The notes below the pieces were generated by a model, which was given only the letters and a program-made list of their open reading frames with translations, had not been told where the DNA came from and made no database searches. Position numbers and translations under genes: made by a program. DNA of 64,000 nucleotides from Mycobacterium florentinum (GTDB taxonomy: Bacteria; Actinomycetota; Actinomycetes; Mycobacteriales; Mycobacteriaceae), in contig NZ_AP022576.1 in NCBI RefSeq assembly GCF_010730355.1, forward strand, positions 1,302,001 to 1,366,000, given 5' to 3'. Shown here in pieces: positions 40,606-47,924 of this stretch (its first letter is position 1; each line of letters begins with the position of its first letter).

Positions 40606-40641
40606 GACACTAAGGTAACAACTAGGAAACTCTGTGTCATG
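40603..40641. promoter_or_regulatory. Inverted repeat, candidate operator between the aldolase operon and the XRE-cupin regulator
   Basis: CATGACAC at 40603-40610 and GTGTCATG at 40634-40641 form a perfect 8-base inverted repeat with a 23-base spacer, covering most of the 53-base divergent intergenic region. The left arm contains the aldolase start codon. The regulator encoded at 40659 is the obvious candidate to bind it, alone or with a ligand held by its cupin domain. Confidence 0.5.
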
Positions 40642-40658
40642 AGGCGAGAGGCCACGAG

Positions 40659-41177
40659 ATGACCGCACTGCTGCGCGCGGTGCGCCGCCAACGCGGCCTG
40701 ACCCTCGAGCAACTGGCCGCGCAGACCGGGCTGACCAAGAGCTACCTGTCCAAGATCGAGCGCGGGCAGAGCACGCCGTCCATCGCGGTGGCCCTGAAGG
40801 TCGCGCGGGCGCTCGAGGTCGATGTCGGGCGGCTGTTCTCCGACGAGGCGGCCGCGGAAAAGATCACCGTCGACCGCGCCGCCGGGGCCGACGGCCGGCG
40901 CTACCGGGTGCTGGCGTCGGCGCTGCTCGGAAAATCCATGTCGCCGTTCGTCGTTCGGCCGACCGCGCGCGACGCCGGCGATACGCATGCCGAACACACC
41001 GGTCAGGAATTCGTCTTCGTCCACGCGGGACGAATCGAACTCGACTACGGCGACCAGACCATCGAGCTCGGCACCGGCGACAGCGCGTATTTCGACGCGT
41101 CGGTCAGCCACAAGATCCGCGCACTCGGCGGCGAGCCCGCCGAGGTCGTCGTCGTCGCGCAGACCGAACCGCGATGA
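40659..41177 (+). CDS. XRE-family transcriptional regulator with cupin domain
   Basis: A 172-residue protein. Residues ~2-60 are a helix-turn-helix (LRAVRRQRGLTLEQLAAQTGLTKSYLSKIERGQSTPSIAVALKVARAL), and residues ~95-170 are a small-molecule-binding cupin (GDTHAEHTGQEFVFVHAGRIELDYGDQTIELGTGDSAYFDASVSHKI). This layout is typical of regulators that control the adjacent catabolic operon, here the aldolase/DapA-like pair. Its stop overlaps the start of the next gene (ATGA). Confidence 0.93.
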   Translation: MTALLRAVRRQRGLTLEQLAAQTGLTKSYLSKIERGQSTPSIAVALKVARALEVDVGRLFSDEAAAEKITVDRAAGADGRRYRVLASALLGKSMSPFVVRPTARDAGDTHAEHTGQEFVFVHAGRIELDYGDQTIELGTGDSAYFDASVSHKIRALGGEPAEVVVVAQTEPR

Positions 41178-41512
41178 CCGAGCTGTTGTTCTCCTACGGC
41201 ACCCTGCAACTGCCGGAGGTTCAGCGCGCGACCTTCGGGCGCGAGGTTCCCGGGCACTGCGACGCGATCGTCGGATACGACCTGGACTATGTGACGATCA
41301 CCGACCCGCACGTGATCACGACCAGCGGCAGCGACCGCCATCCGATTTTGCGGCCCGCCGCGGGTGCCGGCGCGCACGTCGACGGGATGGTGTTCGAGAT
41401 CAGCGCGACCGAGTTGGCCGCCGCCGACGAGTACGAGGTGCACGACTATCGCCGCATCGCGGTGCCGCTGCGCTCGGGCGTGACCGCGTGGGTGTACGTC
41501 TTCGCGGGCTGA
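41174..41512 (+). CDS. Gamma-glutamylcyclotransferase (AIG2-like) family protein
   Basis: A 112-residue protein with the family start LLFSYGTLQLPEVQ (the YGTL turn) and the acidic active-site region ADEYEVHDYRRIAVPL. The fold catalyses cyclotransfer on gamma-glutamyl amines, but small bacterial members are mostly uncharacterised. It is translationally coupled to the XRE-cupin regulator by a 4-base overlap, which suggests a role in the same catabolic function. Confidence 0.85.
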   Translation: MTELLFSYGTLQLPEVQRATFGREVPGHCDAIVGYDLDYVTITDPHVITTSGSDRHPILRPAAGAGAHVDGMVFEISATELAAADEYEVHDYRRIAVPLRSGVTAWVYVFAG

Positions 41513-41983
41513 CTACCCGACCCGGCAGGTGACAGTGGTGGTGGCGTCGGCGTGGGCGACCACCTGGCCGTCCACCGCGATCTCGCAGTGGAACTGTGCC
41601 GGGCCGTTGCCGGAATCCGGCCAGTGCAGCATGCCGCTGGCGCTGATGGTCGCGTACTGGTTCGGGTTTGCCAGGGTCACGGTGTAGGTGACCGGCGTTC
41701 CCCCGCTGAGCGGTGCCTGCACGCTGGTCATGAACTTCGACGGGTCCGCGCTGTAGGCGGACTGGCTGGGCGGATCCGAACTCACGTAGTTGACGGTGGC
41801 GGTCAGATTGTTGGGACTGGTCACGGTGTAGGTCACCTGATGGCCATCCGCATGCGCTGTCGCCGGCCCGAGAATGACTCCCCCGACCAGTGCAAACGTT
41901 GCCGACGCGACCGCGCTGGCCCCTTTTCGCAGGTTCGTCATCACGTTCGTCATATCGAAAACGCTACCGGATTCGTTACTCAT
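41513..41983 (-). CDS. Small secreted protein with signal peptide (Rv2576c-like)
   Basis: A 156-residue protein. A hydrophobic segment (residues ~20-40) ends in GPATAHADG, a good signal-peptidase I site, so the mature part of ~115 residues is exported. It is rich in Thr/Val beta-type sequence (HQVTYTVTSPNNLTATVNYVSSD) with two cysteines near the end that could form a disulfide. No domain is recognised. ATG 41983 has GGAAG six bases upstream; ATG 41953 and 41941 are alternatives. It is divergent from the patatin gene, 33 bases away. Confidence 0.75.
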   Translation of the reverse strand: MSNESGSVFDMTNVMTNLRKGASAVASATFALVGGVILGPATAHADGHQVTYTVTSPNNLTATVNYVSSDPPSQSAYSADPSKFMTSVQAPLSGGTPVTYTVTLANPNQYATISASGMLHWPDSGNGPAQFHCEIAVDGQVVAHADATTTVTCRVG

Positions 41984-42016
41984 GGCACTTCCGGTCGAAA
42001 TGCCTAGTATGCATCT

Positions 42017-42862
42017 GTGCCCACAGCATTCGTGTTGTCTGGCGGCGCCAGCCTCGGTGCGGTCCATGTGGGGATGCTGCTTGGCCTGGCCGACGTCGCC
42101 GAGCGGCCCGACCTGATCGTCGGCACCTCGGTCGGTGCGGTCAACGGCGGGTGGATCGCGTCGCGACCCGACCTCCCCGGAATTCACGGACTGGCCGACC
42201 TCTGGATGTCGTTGACGCGAAAAGCCGTATTCCCCGCCCACCCGGTCGCCGGGGCGCTGGGCATGCTCGGACGACGCCCGCACCTGGTGCCCAACACCGG
42301 TTTACGGCACATACTGGCCGAACGATTGGAGTTCACCCGGCTCGAAGATGCACCGATTCCCCTGCACGTGGTGGCCACGGACGTGATCTCGGGCACCGAC
42401 GTTCTGCTGTCGTCCGGAAACGCCGCCGACGCGATCGCCGCCAGCGCCGCCATCCCGGGCATATTCCCACCGGTGCGAATCAACGGGCGCGATCTGATGG
42501 ACGGCGGCGTCGTGAACAACACTCCGATCTCCCATGCGATCGCACTCGGCGCGGACCGGGTCTGGGTACTACCGACCGGCTACTCGTGCGATCTGCCAGC
42601 GGCGCCGAAAACTGCGGTGAATATGGCGTTGCACGCCATGACGCTGGCCGTCAACCAGCGTCTGGCCGTCGACATCGAGCGCTTCGAGTCGGCGGTCGAT
42701 CTACGCGTCATCCGGCCGCTGTGCCCGGTCGCCATCTCAGGAGCGGACTTCTCTCATTCCGCAGCGCTCATCGAGCAATCGCACGCGGCCACCCGCGAGT
42801 GGCTGGCGACGCACCCGCCGTCCACCGGACAGGCCGCATTGCTCGAGCCGCACCGCCACTAG
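42017..42862 (+). CDS. Patatin-like phospholipase family protein
   Basis: A 281-residue lipid acyl hydrolase of the RssA/NTE type. The oxyanion motif SGGASLGAVHVG, the nucleophile elbow GTSVG (S38) and the dyad aspartate in DLMDGG (D162) are all intact, so the enzyme should be active. No signal peptide is visible, so it is cytosolic or membrane-associated. GTG 42017 begins right at MPTAFVLSGG. Confidence 0.93.
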   Translation: MPTAFVLSGGASLGAVHVGMLLGLADVAERPDLIVGTSVGAVNGGWIASRPDLPGIHGLADLWMSLTRKAVFPAHPVAGALGMLGRRPHLVPNTGLRHILAERLEFTRLEDAPIPLHVVATDVISGTDVLLSSGNAADAIAASAAIPGIFPPVRINGRDLMDGGVVNNTPISHAIALGADRVWVLPTGYSCDLPAAPKTAVNMALHAMTLAVNQRLAVDIERFESAVDLRVIRPLCPVAISGADFSHSAALIEQSHAATREWLATHPPSTGQAALLEPHRH

Positions 42863-42919
42863 GCGCGGCGTTCACCGCTTGATATGCCTACGGTCGCCCG
42901 GCTCGGGTATGAAACATGT

Positions 42920-43285
42920 ATGACCGACGACGCCGACCCGGCCGTTGCAGATGGCGTGCCGGGCATTAGCCGCCGCCGGTTGTTGACGACCAGCGCGACC
43001 TCGGCGGTCGTCGGGATGGGTGTCGGCGCGGGCGTCGGGGTGGGCGCGTTTGATCCGTCGGTTGGACGCAAACCGCCGATCTACGTCGTCGAGAATGCAC
43101 CGTGGTCGGCGTTTCGCGACCGCGAAAACCCATACGGTTTCCTGGCTTTCGACGTCGATCCGGGCCAGCCGGGCGGCAACACCTCGATCAAGGCCACGCA
43201 CTACGCGCTGCGCGGACCGCTCGGCGCGGTTGCCGTCATCGAGCAGTTCACCCTGACCAAACCCCGCGGGGACAAGCCCGCTTAA
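42920..43285 (+). pseudogene. Purple acid phosphatase remnant with in-frame loss of the catalytic domain (Rv2577-like)
   Basis: A 121-residue frame joins the N-terminal twin-arginine signal (SRRRLLTTSATSAVVG) to the last ~75 residues of an Rv2577-type phosphatase (GRKPPIYVVENAPWSAFRD, DVDPGQPGGNTSIKATHYA, IEQFTLTKPRG). The ~400-residue metallophosphoesterase part with all metal ligands is missing. The joint lies in the glycine/valine-rich run GVGAGVGVGAFDP. The frame is kept, so a short exported protein could be made, but it cannot be a phosphatase. ATG 42884 is an in-frame alternative. It overlaps the radical SAM gene end by 4 bases. Confidence 0.75.
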
Positions 43286-44307
43286 AACAGCGTTGGCTGG
43301 ACGGGTTGCGGCTCGACGGCTTGGGGCGCTTGCGAGAACGGCCGCTGGTCGCCGGTCAACCGGTGTTTGGCGATCAGCGGCGCGGCGCGCGTCCGCAGCA
43401 TCTCGCGATAGTCCGGCGGCAAATACGCTCCGCGCCGGTATAACTCGCGGTAGCGGCCGACGAGCTCGGGATGCGAACGGGCCAGCCAGGACATGAACCA
43501 GCCGCGGGTCGAACGACGCAGATGCAGGCCGAAGACGGTCACGCTGGTGGCTCCGGCGGTCGCGATCTGGCCCAGCAGTCCGTCGAGGTGCTCTTTCGAG
43601 TCGGTGAGGTGTGGCAGCACCGGCGCGACCATCACATGGCAGTCGAGGCCGGCATCCCGGATCGCGGCGATCAGACCCAGCCGCGCCTGCGGCGTCGGCG
43701 TGCCCGGTTCGACGTCGCGGTGCAACTCCGGATCGCCGACCGCCAGCGACACCGCGACTGACACCGGAACCTGTTGGGATGCAACGTAAATCAGCGGCAG
43801 ATCGCGGCGCAGCAGGGTGCCTTTGGTCAGGATGGACAGCGGGGTGCCGGATTCGGCGAGGGCGCCGATGATGCCCGGCATCAGGGCGTACCGACCCTCG
43901 GCGCGCTGATAGGGGTCGGTGTTGGTACCCAGCGCGACGGCTTCGCCACGCCACGACGGCCGGCGCAACTCGCGGCGCAATACCTCCGCGACATTGGTCT
44001 TGACCACGATCTGGGTGTCGAAGTCGGTGCCGGGGTCGAAGTCCAGATACTCGTGCGTGGGCCGGGCGAAACAGTAGCGGCAGGCGTGCGAACAGCCGCG
44101 GTAGCCGTTGACGGTGTAGCGAAACGGCAGCGCGGCGGCCTCCGGAATCTTGTTGAGCGCCGATTTGCAGAGCACCTCGTGAAACGTGATGCCCTCGAAT
44201 TGCGGTGCGCGCACGCTGCGGATCAGGCCGATCCGCTGTAGACCTGGTAATGCCCCGTCGTCGACCGGTTCCCCGTTGACAGCGACGGCCTGATTCGCCC
44301 ACCGCAT
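43282..44307 (-). CDS. Radical SAM protein (Rv2578c family), LexA-controlled
   Basis: A 341-residue protein with the radical SAM cluster motif GCSHACRYCFARPTHEYLDF (C72, C76, C79), resembling SplB-like photoproduct lyases, a group of [4Fe-4S]/SAM enzymes. GTNTDPYQRAEG and LSILTKGTLLRRD are typical of the Rv2578c family. ATG 44307 follows a -35 TTGACA and a -10 TCGAAT with only six bases between the -10 and the ATG, which predicts a leaderless mRNA. A perfect LexA box overlaps the -10 and spacer, so induction by DNA damage is expected. The exact repair substrate is not known. Confidence 0.93.
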   Translation of the reverse strand: MRWANQAVAVNGEPVDDGALPGLQRIGLIRSVRAPQFEGITFHEVLCKSALNKIPEAAALPFRYTVNGYRGCSHACRYCFARPTHEYLDFDPGTDFDTQIVVKTNVAEVLRRELRRPSWRGEAVALGTNTDPYQRAEGRYALMPGIIGALAESGTPLSILTKGTLLRRDLPLIYVASQQVPVSVAVSLAVGDPELHRDVEPGTPTPQARLGLIAAIRDAGLDCHVMVAPVLPHLTDSKEHLDGLLGQIATAGATSVTVFGLHLRRSTRGWFMSWLARSHPELVGRYRELYRRGAYLPPDYREMLRTRAAPLIAKHRLTGDQRPFSQAPQAVEPQPVQPTLF

Positions 44308-44313
44308 CCCGCT

Positions 44314-44342
44314 ATTCGAACAATTGTTCGATGGGTTGTCAA
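44314..44342 (-). promoter_or_regulatory. Promoter of the radical SAM gene
   Basis: On the minus strand TTGACA (44342-44337) is followed by a 17-base spacer and TCGAAT (44319-44314). Six bases later comes ATG 44307, so transcription should start at the A of the start codon. The LexA box lies across the spacer and -10. Confidence 0.65.
44316..44331. promoter_or_regulatory. LexA (SOS) box A
   Basis: TCGAACAATTGTTCGA is a perfect 16-base palindrome and an exact match to the mycobacterial LexA consensus TCGAAC-N4-GTTCGA. It lies 8 bases before the radical SAM start and 56 bases before the helicase start on the other strand, so it may control both. Confidence 0.9.
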
Positions 44343-44387
44343 GCGGGCCCCTACACTTGGCCGAGATGGAAAGTGGCGGAGGGGTAA

Positions 44388-46589
44388 TTGTCGAATCCTG
44401 GGTATGACGGCGAACTGCGGTCCGAGCAGGCCTACGTGACGGAGCTCTATGAGCGGCTCGACGGCGAACGGGCACGGGCGAAGGACAAATTCCGTGCGGC
44501 ATTGCTGGGCGACGGCGAGAACCTTTCGGACCGGGATGCCGAGGTGCGCGCGGTGGCCAGGGAGGTCAGGCGGCTGGACGTGGCGGACTACGGGCTGTGC
44601 TTCGGGCGGCTGGACGCGCTGTCCGGCGAACGCTCCTACATCGGCCGCATCGGCCTGTTCGATGCCGACAACGAGTACCACCCGCTGCTGCTGGACTGGC
44701 GGGCACCGGCCGCGCGCGCCTTTTACGTCGCCACCGCCGCCAGCCCCGAGAACATGCACCGGCGCCGCCAGTTCCACACCCGCGGCCGGCGCGTGGTCGA
44801 CTTCACCGACGAGCTGTTCGGCCGACCCGGTGCTGACGCGCAAGGCGACGCGGCCTTGCTGGCGGCGGTCAACGCGCCGCGCGGCGAGGGAATGCGCGAC
44901 ATCGTGGCGACCATTCAGGCCCAGCAGGACGAAATCATCCGGCTCGATCACCCGGGCGTCCTGGTGATCGAGGGCGGCCCCGGAACGGGGAAGACGGTCG
45001 TCGCACTGCACCGCGTCGCCTACTTGCTCTACACCCAGCGCGAGCGCATCGAACGCCACGGAGTCCTTGTGGTGGGCCCTAATTCGGCGTTCCTTCGCCA
45101 CGTCGATCGCGTATTGCCGTCGCTGGGAGAGTCCAGCGTGGTGTTCATGACGCCGGGCGACCTGGTGCCCGGGATGAACGTCACCGCCGAGGACAGCCCG
45201 GAATGTGCGGCGTTCAAGGGCTCGCTGAAAATCCTCGACGTGCTGGCCGCCGCGATCGCGGATCGGCAACGGCTGCCGGAACGCCCGCTGGAGATCGAAC
45301 TCGCGGACGTCACGATGCGTATCGACGCCGAGATCGCCGGGTGGGCACGAGACGAGGCCCGCGGCAGCGGACAGCCGCACAACCAGGCCCGCGCGGTGTT
45401 CGTCGACATCCTCACCTGGGCGCTGACCGAGCGGGCCATCGCCCGGATCGGCCGGGGCTGGCTGACCCGCGAGGACCGCAACGCATGGGAACAGCTGCGC
45501 ACCGATCTGCTCGCCGAGCTCGCGGACAACGAACAGTTCGCCGCCGCGCTCGACCGGCTCTGGCCGACCCTGACACCGCAGGACCTGTTGACTTCGCTGT
45601 ACCTGTCCCCCGAGCGGCTGCATGCCGTGGGTGCTCCCCAGTCGCTGTTGCGCGTACAGGGCGATCCCTGGACGGTGTCAGACGTGCCGCTGCTCGACGA
45701 ACTGGTCGATCTGCTGGGCCGTGACAAGGCGGCCGAGTCCGCCGCGGCCAGCGCCGAGCGGGAGCGCAACTACGAAGCCGAGTATGCCGCCGGGGTGCTG
45801 GACCTGCTCGAGATGCGCAGCGAGGACTCGATGGACGACGAGGAGCAGTTGCGCGCCCAGCACATGATCTACGCCGAGGATCTGGCCGAGCGATTCCTCG
45901 AGCGCGATACCCGCGAACTCGCCGAACGTGCTGCGGCGGACCGGGATTGGACCTACCGGCACGTTGTCGTCGACGAGGCTCAGGAGCTGTCCGAAATGGA
46001 CTGGCGGGTGCTGATGCGGCGCTGCCCCGGCCGGTCCTTCACCGTGGTCGGCGATCTCGCCCAGCGGCGCTCGGCGGCCGGGGCGACATCGTGGGAAGCG
46101 ATGCTGAAGCCCTACGTGGCGAGCCGATGGGATTACCGGCCGCTGTCGGTCAACTACCGCACCCCGGAGGAGATCATGACGGTCGCCGCCGCGCTCCTCG
46201 AGGAGTTCGCGCCCGGGGTCCAGCCCCCGGAGTCGGTTCGCTCGTGCGGCGTGCGGCCCTGGTCCAGAAAGGTCACCGACGACGAATTGGCCGGTGCGAT
46301 AGATGAATTCGTCAGCGAGGAGGCCGACCGCGAAGGCACCAGCATCGTGATCGGTCCACCCAGTGTGCCGGGCACGGTGCCCGCCTCGCAGACCAAGGGC
46401 CTGGAGTTCGACGCCGTGCTGGTCGTCGACCCGCAGCGCATCCTCGCCGACGGCCCACGCGGCGCGGCCGAGCTCTATGTCGCCCTTACCCGCGCCACCC
46501 AACGACTCGGGGTGCTACACCGAGACCCGTTGCCGCAGGCGCTGTCCGGCTTGGTCGAGTACGAGACAGGCGCTGGGGCCCGGACTTAG
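44388..46589 (+). CDS. helR: UvrD-like superfamily 1 helicase, HelR/HelD type (RNA polymerase recycling ATPase)
   Basis: A 733-residue motor protein. It has an N-terminal charged helical arm (YVTELYERLDGERARAKDKF, able to enter the RNA polymerase secondary channel), Walker A EGGPGTGKTVVALHR (196-203), Walker B HVVVDEAQELSEMDW, LSVNYRTPEEI, SQTKGLEFDAVLVVDP and YVALTRATQRLGVLH. An acidic loop RSEDSMDDEEQL near residue 477 resembles the primary-channel loop of HelD/HelR, which frees stalled or rifamycin-bound polymerase. The start is TTG 44388 with GGAGGGG just upstream. TACACT at 44352-44357 is a possible -10, which would place LexA box A over the -35 region. Confidence 0.85.
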   Translation: MSNPGYDGELRSEQAYVTELYERLDGERARAKDKFRAALLGDGENLSDRDAEVRAVAREVRRLDVADYGLCFGRLDALSGERSYIGRIGLFDADNEYHPLLLDWRAPAARAFYVATAASPENMHRRRQFHTRGRRVVDFTDELFGRPGADAQGDAALLAAVNAPRGEGMRDIVATIQAQQDEIIRLDHPGVLVIEGGPGTGKTVVALHRVAYLLYTQRERIERHGVLVVGPNSAFLRHVDRVLPSLGESSVVFMTPGDLVPGMNVTAEDSPECAAFKGSLKILDVLAAAIADRQRLPERPLEIELADVTMRIDAEIAGWARDEARGSGQPHNQARAVFVDILTWALTERAIARIGRGWLTREDRNAWEQLRTDLLAELADNEQFAAALDRLWPTLTPQDLLTSLYLSPERLHAVGAPQSLLRVQGDPWTVSDVPLLDELVDLLGRDKAAESAAASAERERNYEAEYAAGVLDLLEMRSEDSMDDEEQLRAQHMIYAEDLAERFLERDTRELAERAAADRDWTYRHVVVDEAQELSEMDWRVLMRRCPGRSFTVVGDLAQRRSAAGATSWEAMLKPYVASRWDYRPLSVNYRTPEEIMTVAAALLEEFAPGVQPPESVRSCGVRPWSRKVTDDELAGAIDEFVSEEADREGTSIVIGPPSVPGTVPASQTKGLEFDAVLVVDPQRILADGPRGAAELYVALTRATQRLGVLHRDPLPQALSGLVEYETGAGART

Positions 46590-46598
46590 ACTTCTGCG

Positions 46599-47909
46599 GT
46601 GTTCTCCGAGACGCGGTATGCGATGAACGGCGACCTGCGCGTCGCCTACCGCGCATCACCCGAGGGCGACCGCGACATTGTTTTCGTACCGAACTGGTTC
46701 ACCAACTGCGAAGTCTTTCCGGAGCTGCCCGGTGTGCAGGGGTGGATGGAGGCCATGACGTCGCTCGGGCGATTGATCCTCTTCGATCAGCCGGGCACCG
46801 GAGCGTCGGATCCCGTCGAGCCGGGCGCACTGCCGACCCTGGAGCAATGGGCCGACAGCATCACCGCGGTGCTCGACGCTCTCGAGATCCCCGAAGCGGC
46901 TCTGGTCACGTATGCCGGTGCACTCTCGACGGCCGCACTGTTCGCGGCGACGCACCCGTCTCGCACCAGCGCGCTCGTCGTGGTCGAGAGCACGACGGAC
47001 GCGGCACTGCGCACAAACGCGATGGACGAAATCGGCAACGCGGCCCCGGCCTTGTGGGGAACGGGTGAGATCGAACGTCTGCTCAACCCGGATATGCCGT
47101 GGAATGAGGAGATCCGCGCCGCGTGGGCCCGGCACGAGCGCCTGGCAGCGAGCCCGCGGACGGTTGAGCTGGTGTTCCCGCTCATCGCCGAGGTCAACGT
47201 ACTGGCGATTCTCCCGGCCGTCCGCGTGCCCACCCTCGTCCTCCACCGCCGCGACGATCCGCTCCTTCCGCTGGCGAAAGGCAAGGAAGTCGCCGATCTC
47301 ATCGAGGGTGCGAAATTCGTTGAGCTGCCGGGGCGTAACTTCTATCACGTCGTCGAACCGTGGCGAGATTCCTTTCAGGAGATCGCCGAGTTCCTCACCG
47401 GCGAGCAGCCCGACGTCGCCGACGACCGTGTTCTGGCGACGGTGCTGTTCACCGACATCGTGGACTCGACGCGCCGCGCCGCGGAATTGGGCGACCGGGA
47501 CTGGCGAGCGCTGCTCGACGGGCACGACGCCATCGTGCGTGCTCAGCTCAATCGCTTCCGGGGCCGCGAAGTGAAGACCTCGGGCGACGGCTTCCTGGCG
47601 ATGTTCGACGGCCCGCAGCGAGCGATCCGCTGCGCCATGGCGATTCGCGACGCCGTGCATACGCTCGGCATCGAGGTGCGTGCCGGGCTGCACACCGGCG
47701 AGTGCGAGGTCCGCGGCGACGATATCGGCGGGATCGGCGTGCACATCGGGGCGCGGGTGAGCGCCCTGGCGGGGGCGAATGACGTGCTTGTGTCCAGCAC
47801 GCTGCGCGACCTGGTGATCGGCTCCGGACTCGAGTTCGAGGCGCGCGGCACTCACCAGCTCAAGGGCGTACCTGATGAGTGGCGCCTGTTCGCCGTCGCC
47901 TCCGCGTAA
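46599..47909 (+). CDS. Class III nucleotide cyclase fused to a degenerate alpha/beta-hydrolase domain
   Basis: A 436-residue two-domain protein. Residues ~1-265 are an alpha/beta hydrolase (VFVPNWFTNCEVFPELPGV, LFDQPGTGASDPVEP), but the nucleophile position reads LVTYAGALST, with Ala (A106) where the catalytic Ser should be. Residues ~275-436 are a class III cyclase domain: metal aspartates D286 (FTDIVDST) and D330 (TSGDGFLAMF), adenine-type lysine K327, AGLHTGECE and GVHIGARVSALA. The cyclase looks active, and the hydrolase part probably senses a ligand. It follows the helicase by 9 bases and is likely co-transcribed. It starts at GTG 46599. Confidence 0.88.
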   Translation: MFSETRYAMNGDLRVAYRASPEGDRDIVFVPNWFTNCEVFPELPGVQGWMEAMTSLGRLILFDQPGTGASDPVEPGALPTLEQWADSITAVLDALEIPEAALVTYAGALSTAALFAATHPSRTSALVVVESTTDAALRTNAMDEIGNAAPALWGTGEIERLLNPDMPWNEEIRAAWARHERLAASPRTVELVFPLIAEVNVLAILPAVRVPTLVLHRRDDPLLPLAKGKEVADLIEGAKFVELPGRNFYHVVEPWRDSFQEIAEFLTGEQPDVADDRVLATVLFTDIVDSTRRAAELGDRDWRALLDGHDAIVRAQLNRFRGREVKTSGDGFLAMFDGPQRAIRCAMAIRDAVHTLGIEVRAGLHTGECEVRGDDIGGIGVHIGARVSALAGANDVLVSSTLRDLVIGSGLEFEARGTHQLKGVPDEWRLFAVASA

Positions 47910-47924
47910 ACTGTTGCTGGGCAA

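Noticed and set aside
44332..44387. Possible rifamycin-associated element upstream of the helicase
   Set aside because: The GC-rich stretch after the LexA box matches the inverted-repeat consensus as I remember it at only about half of the positions, so it is not claimed.
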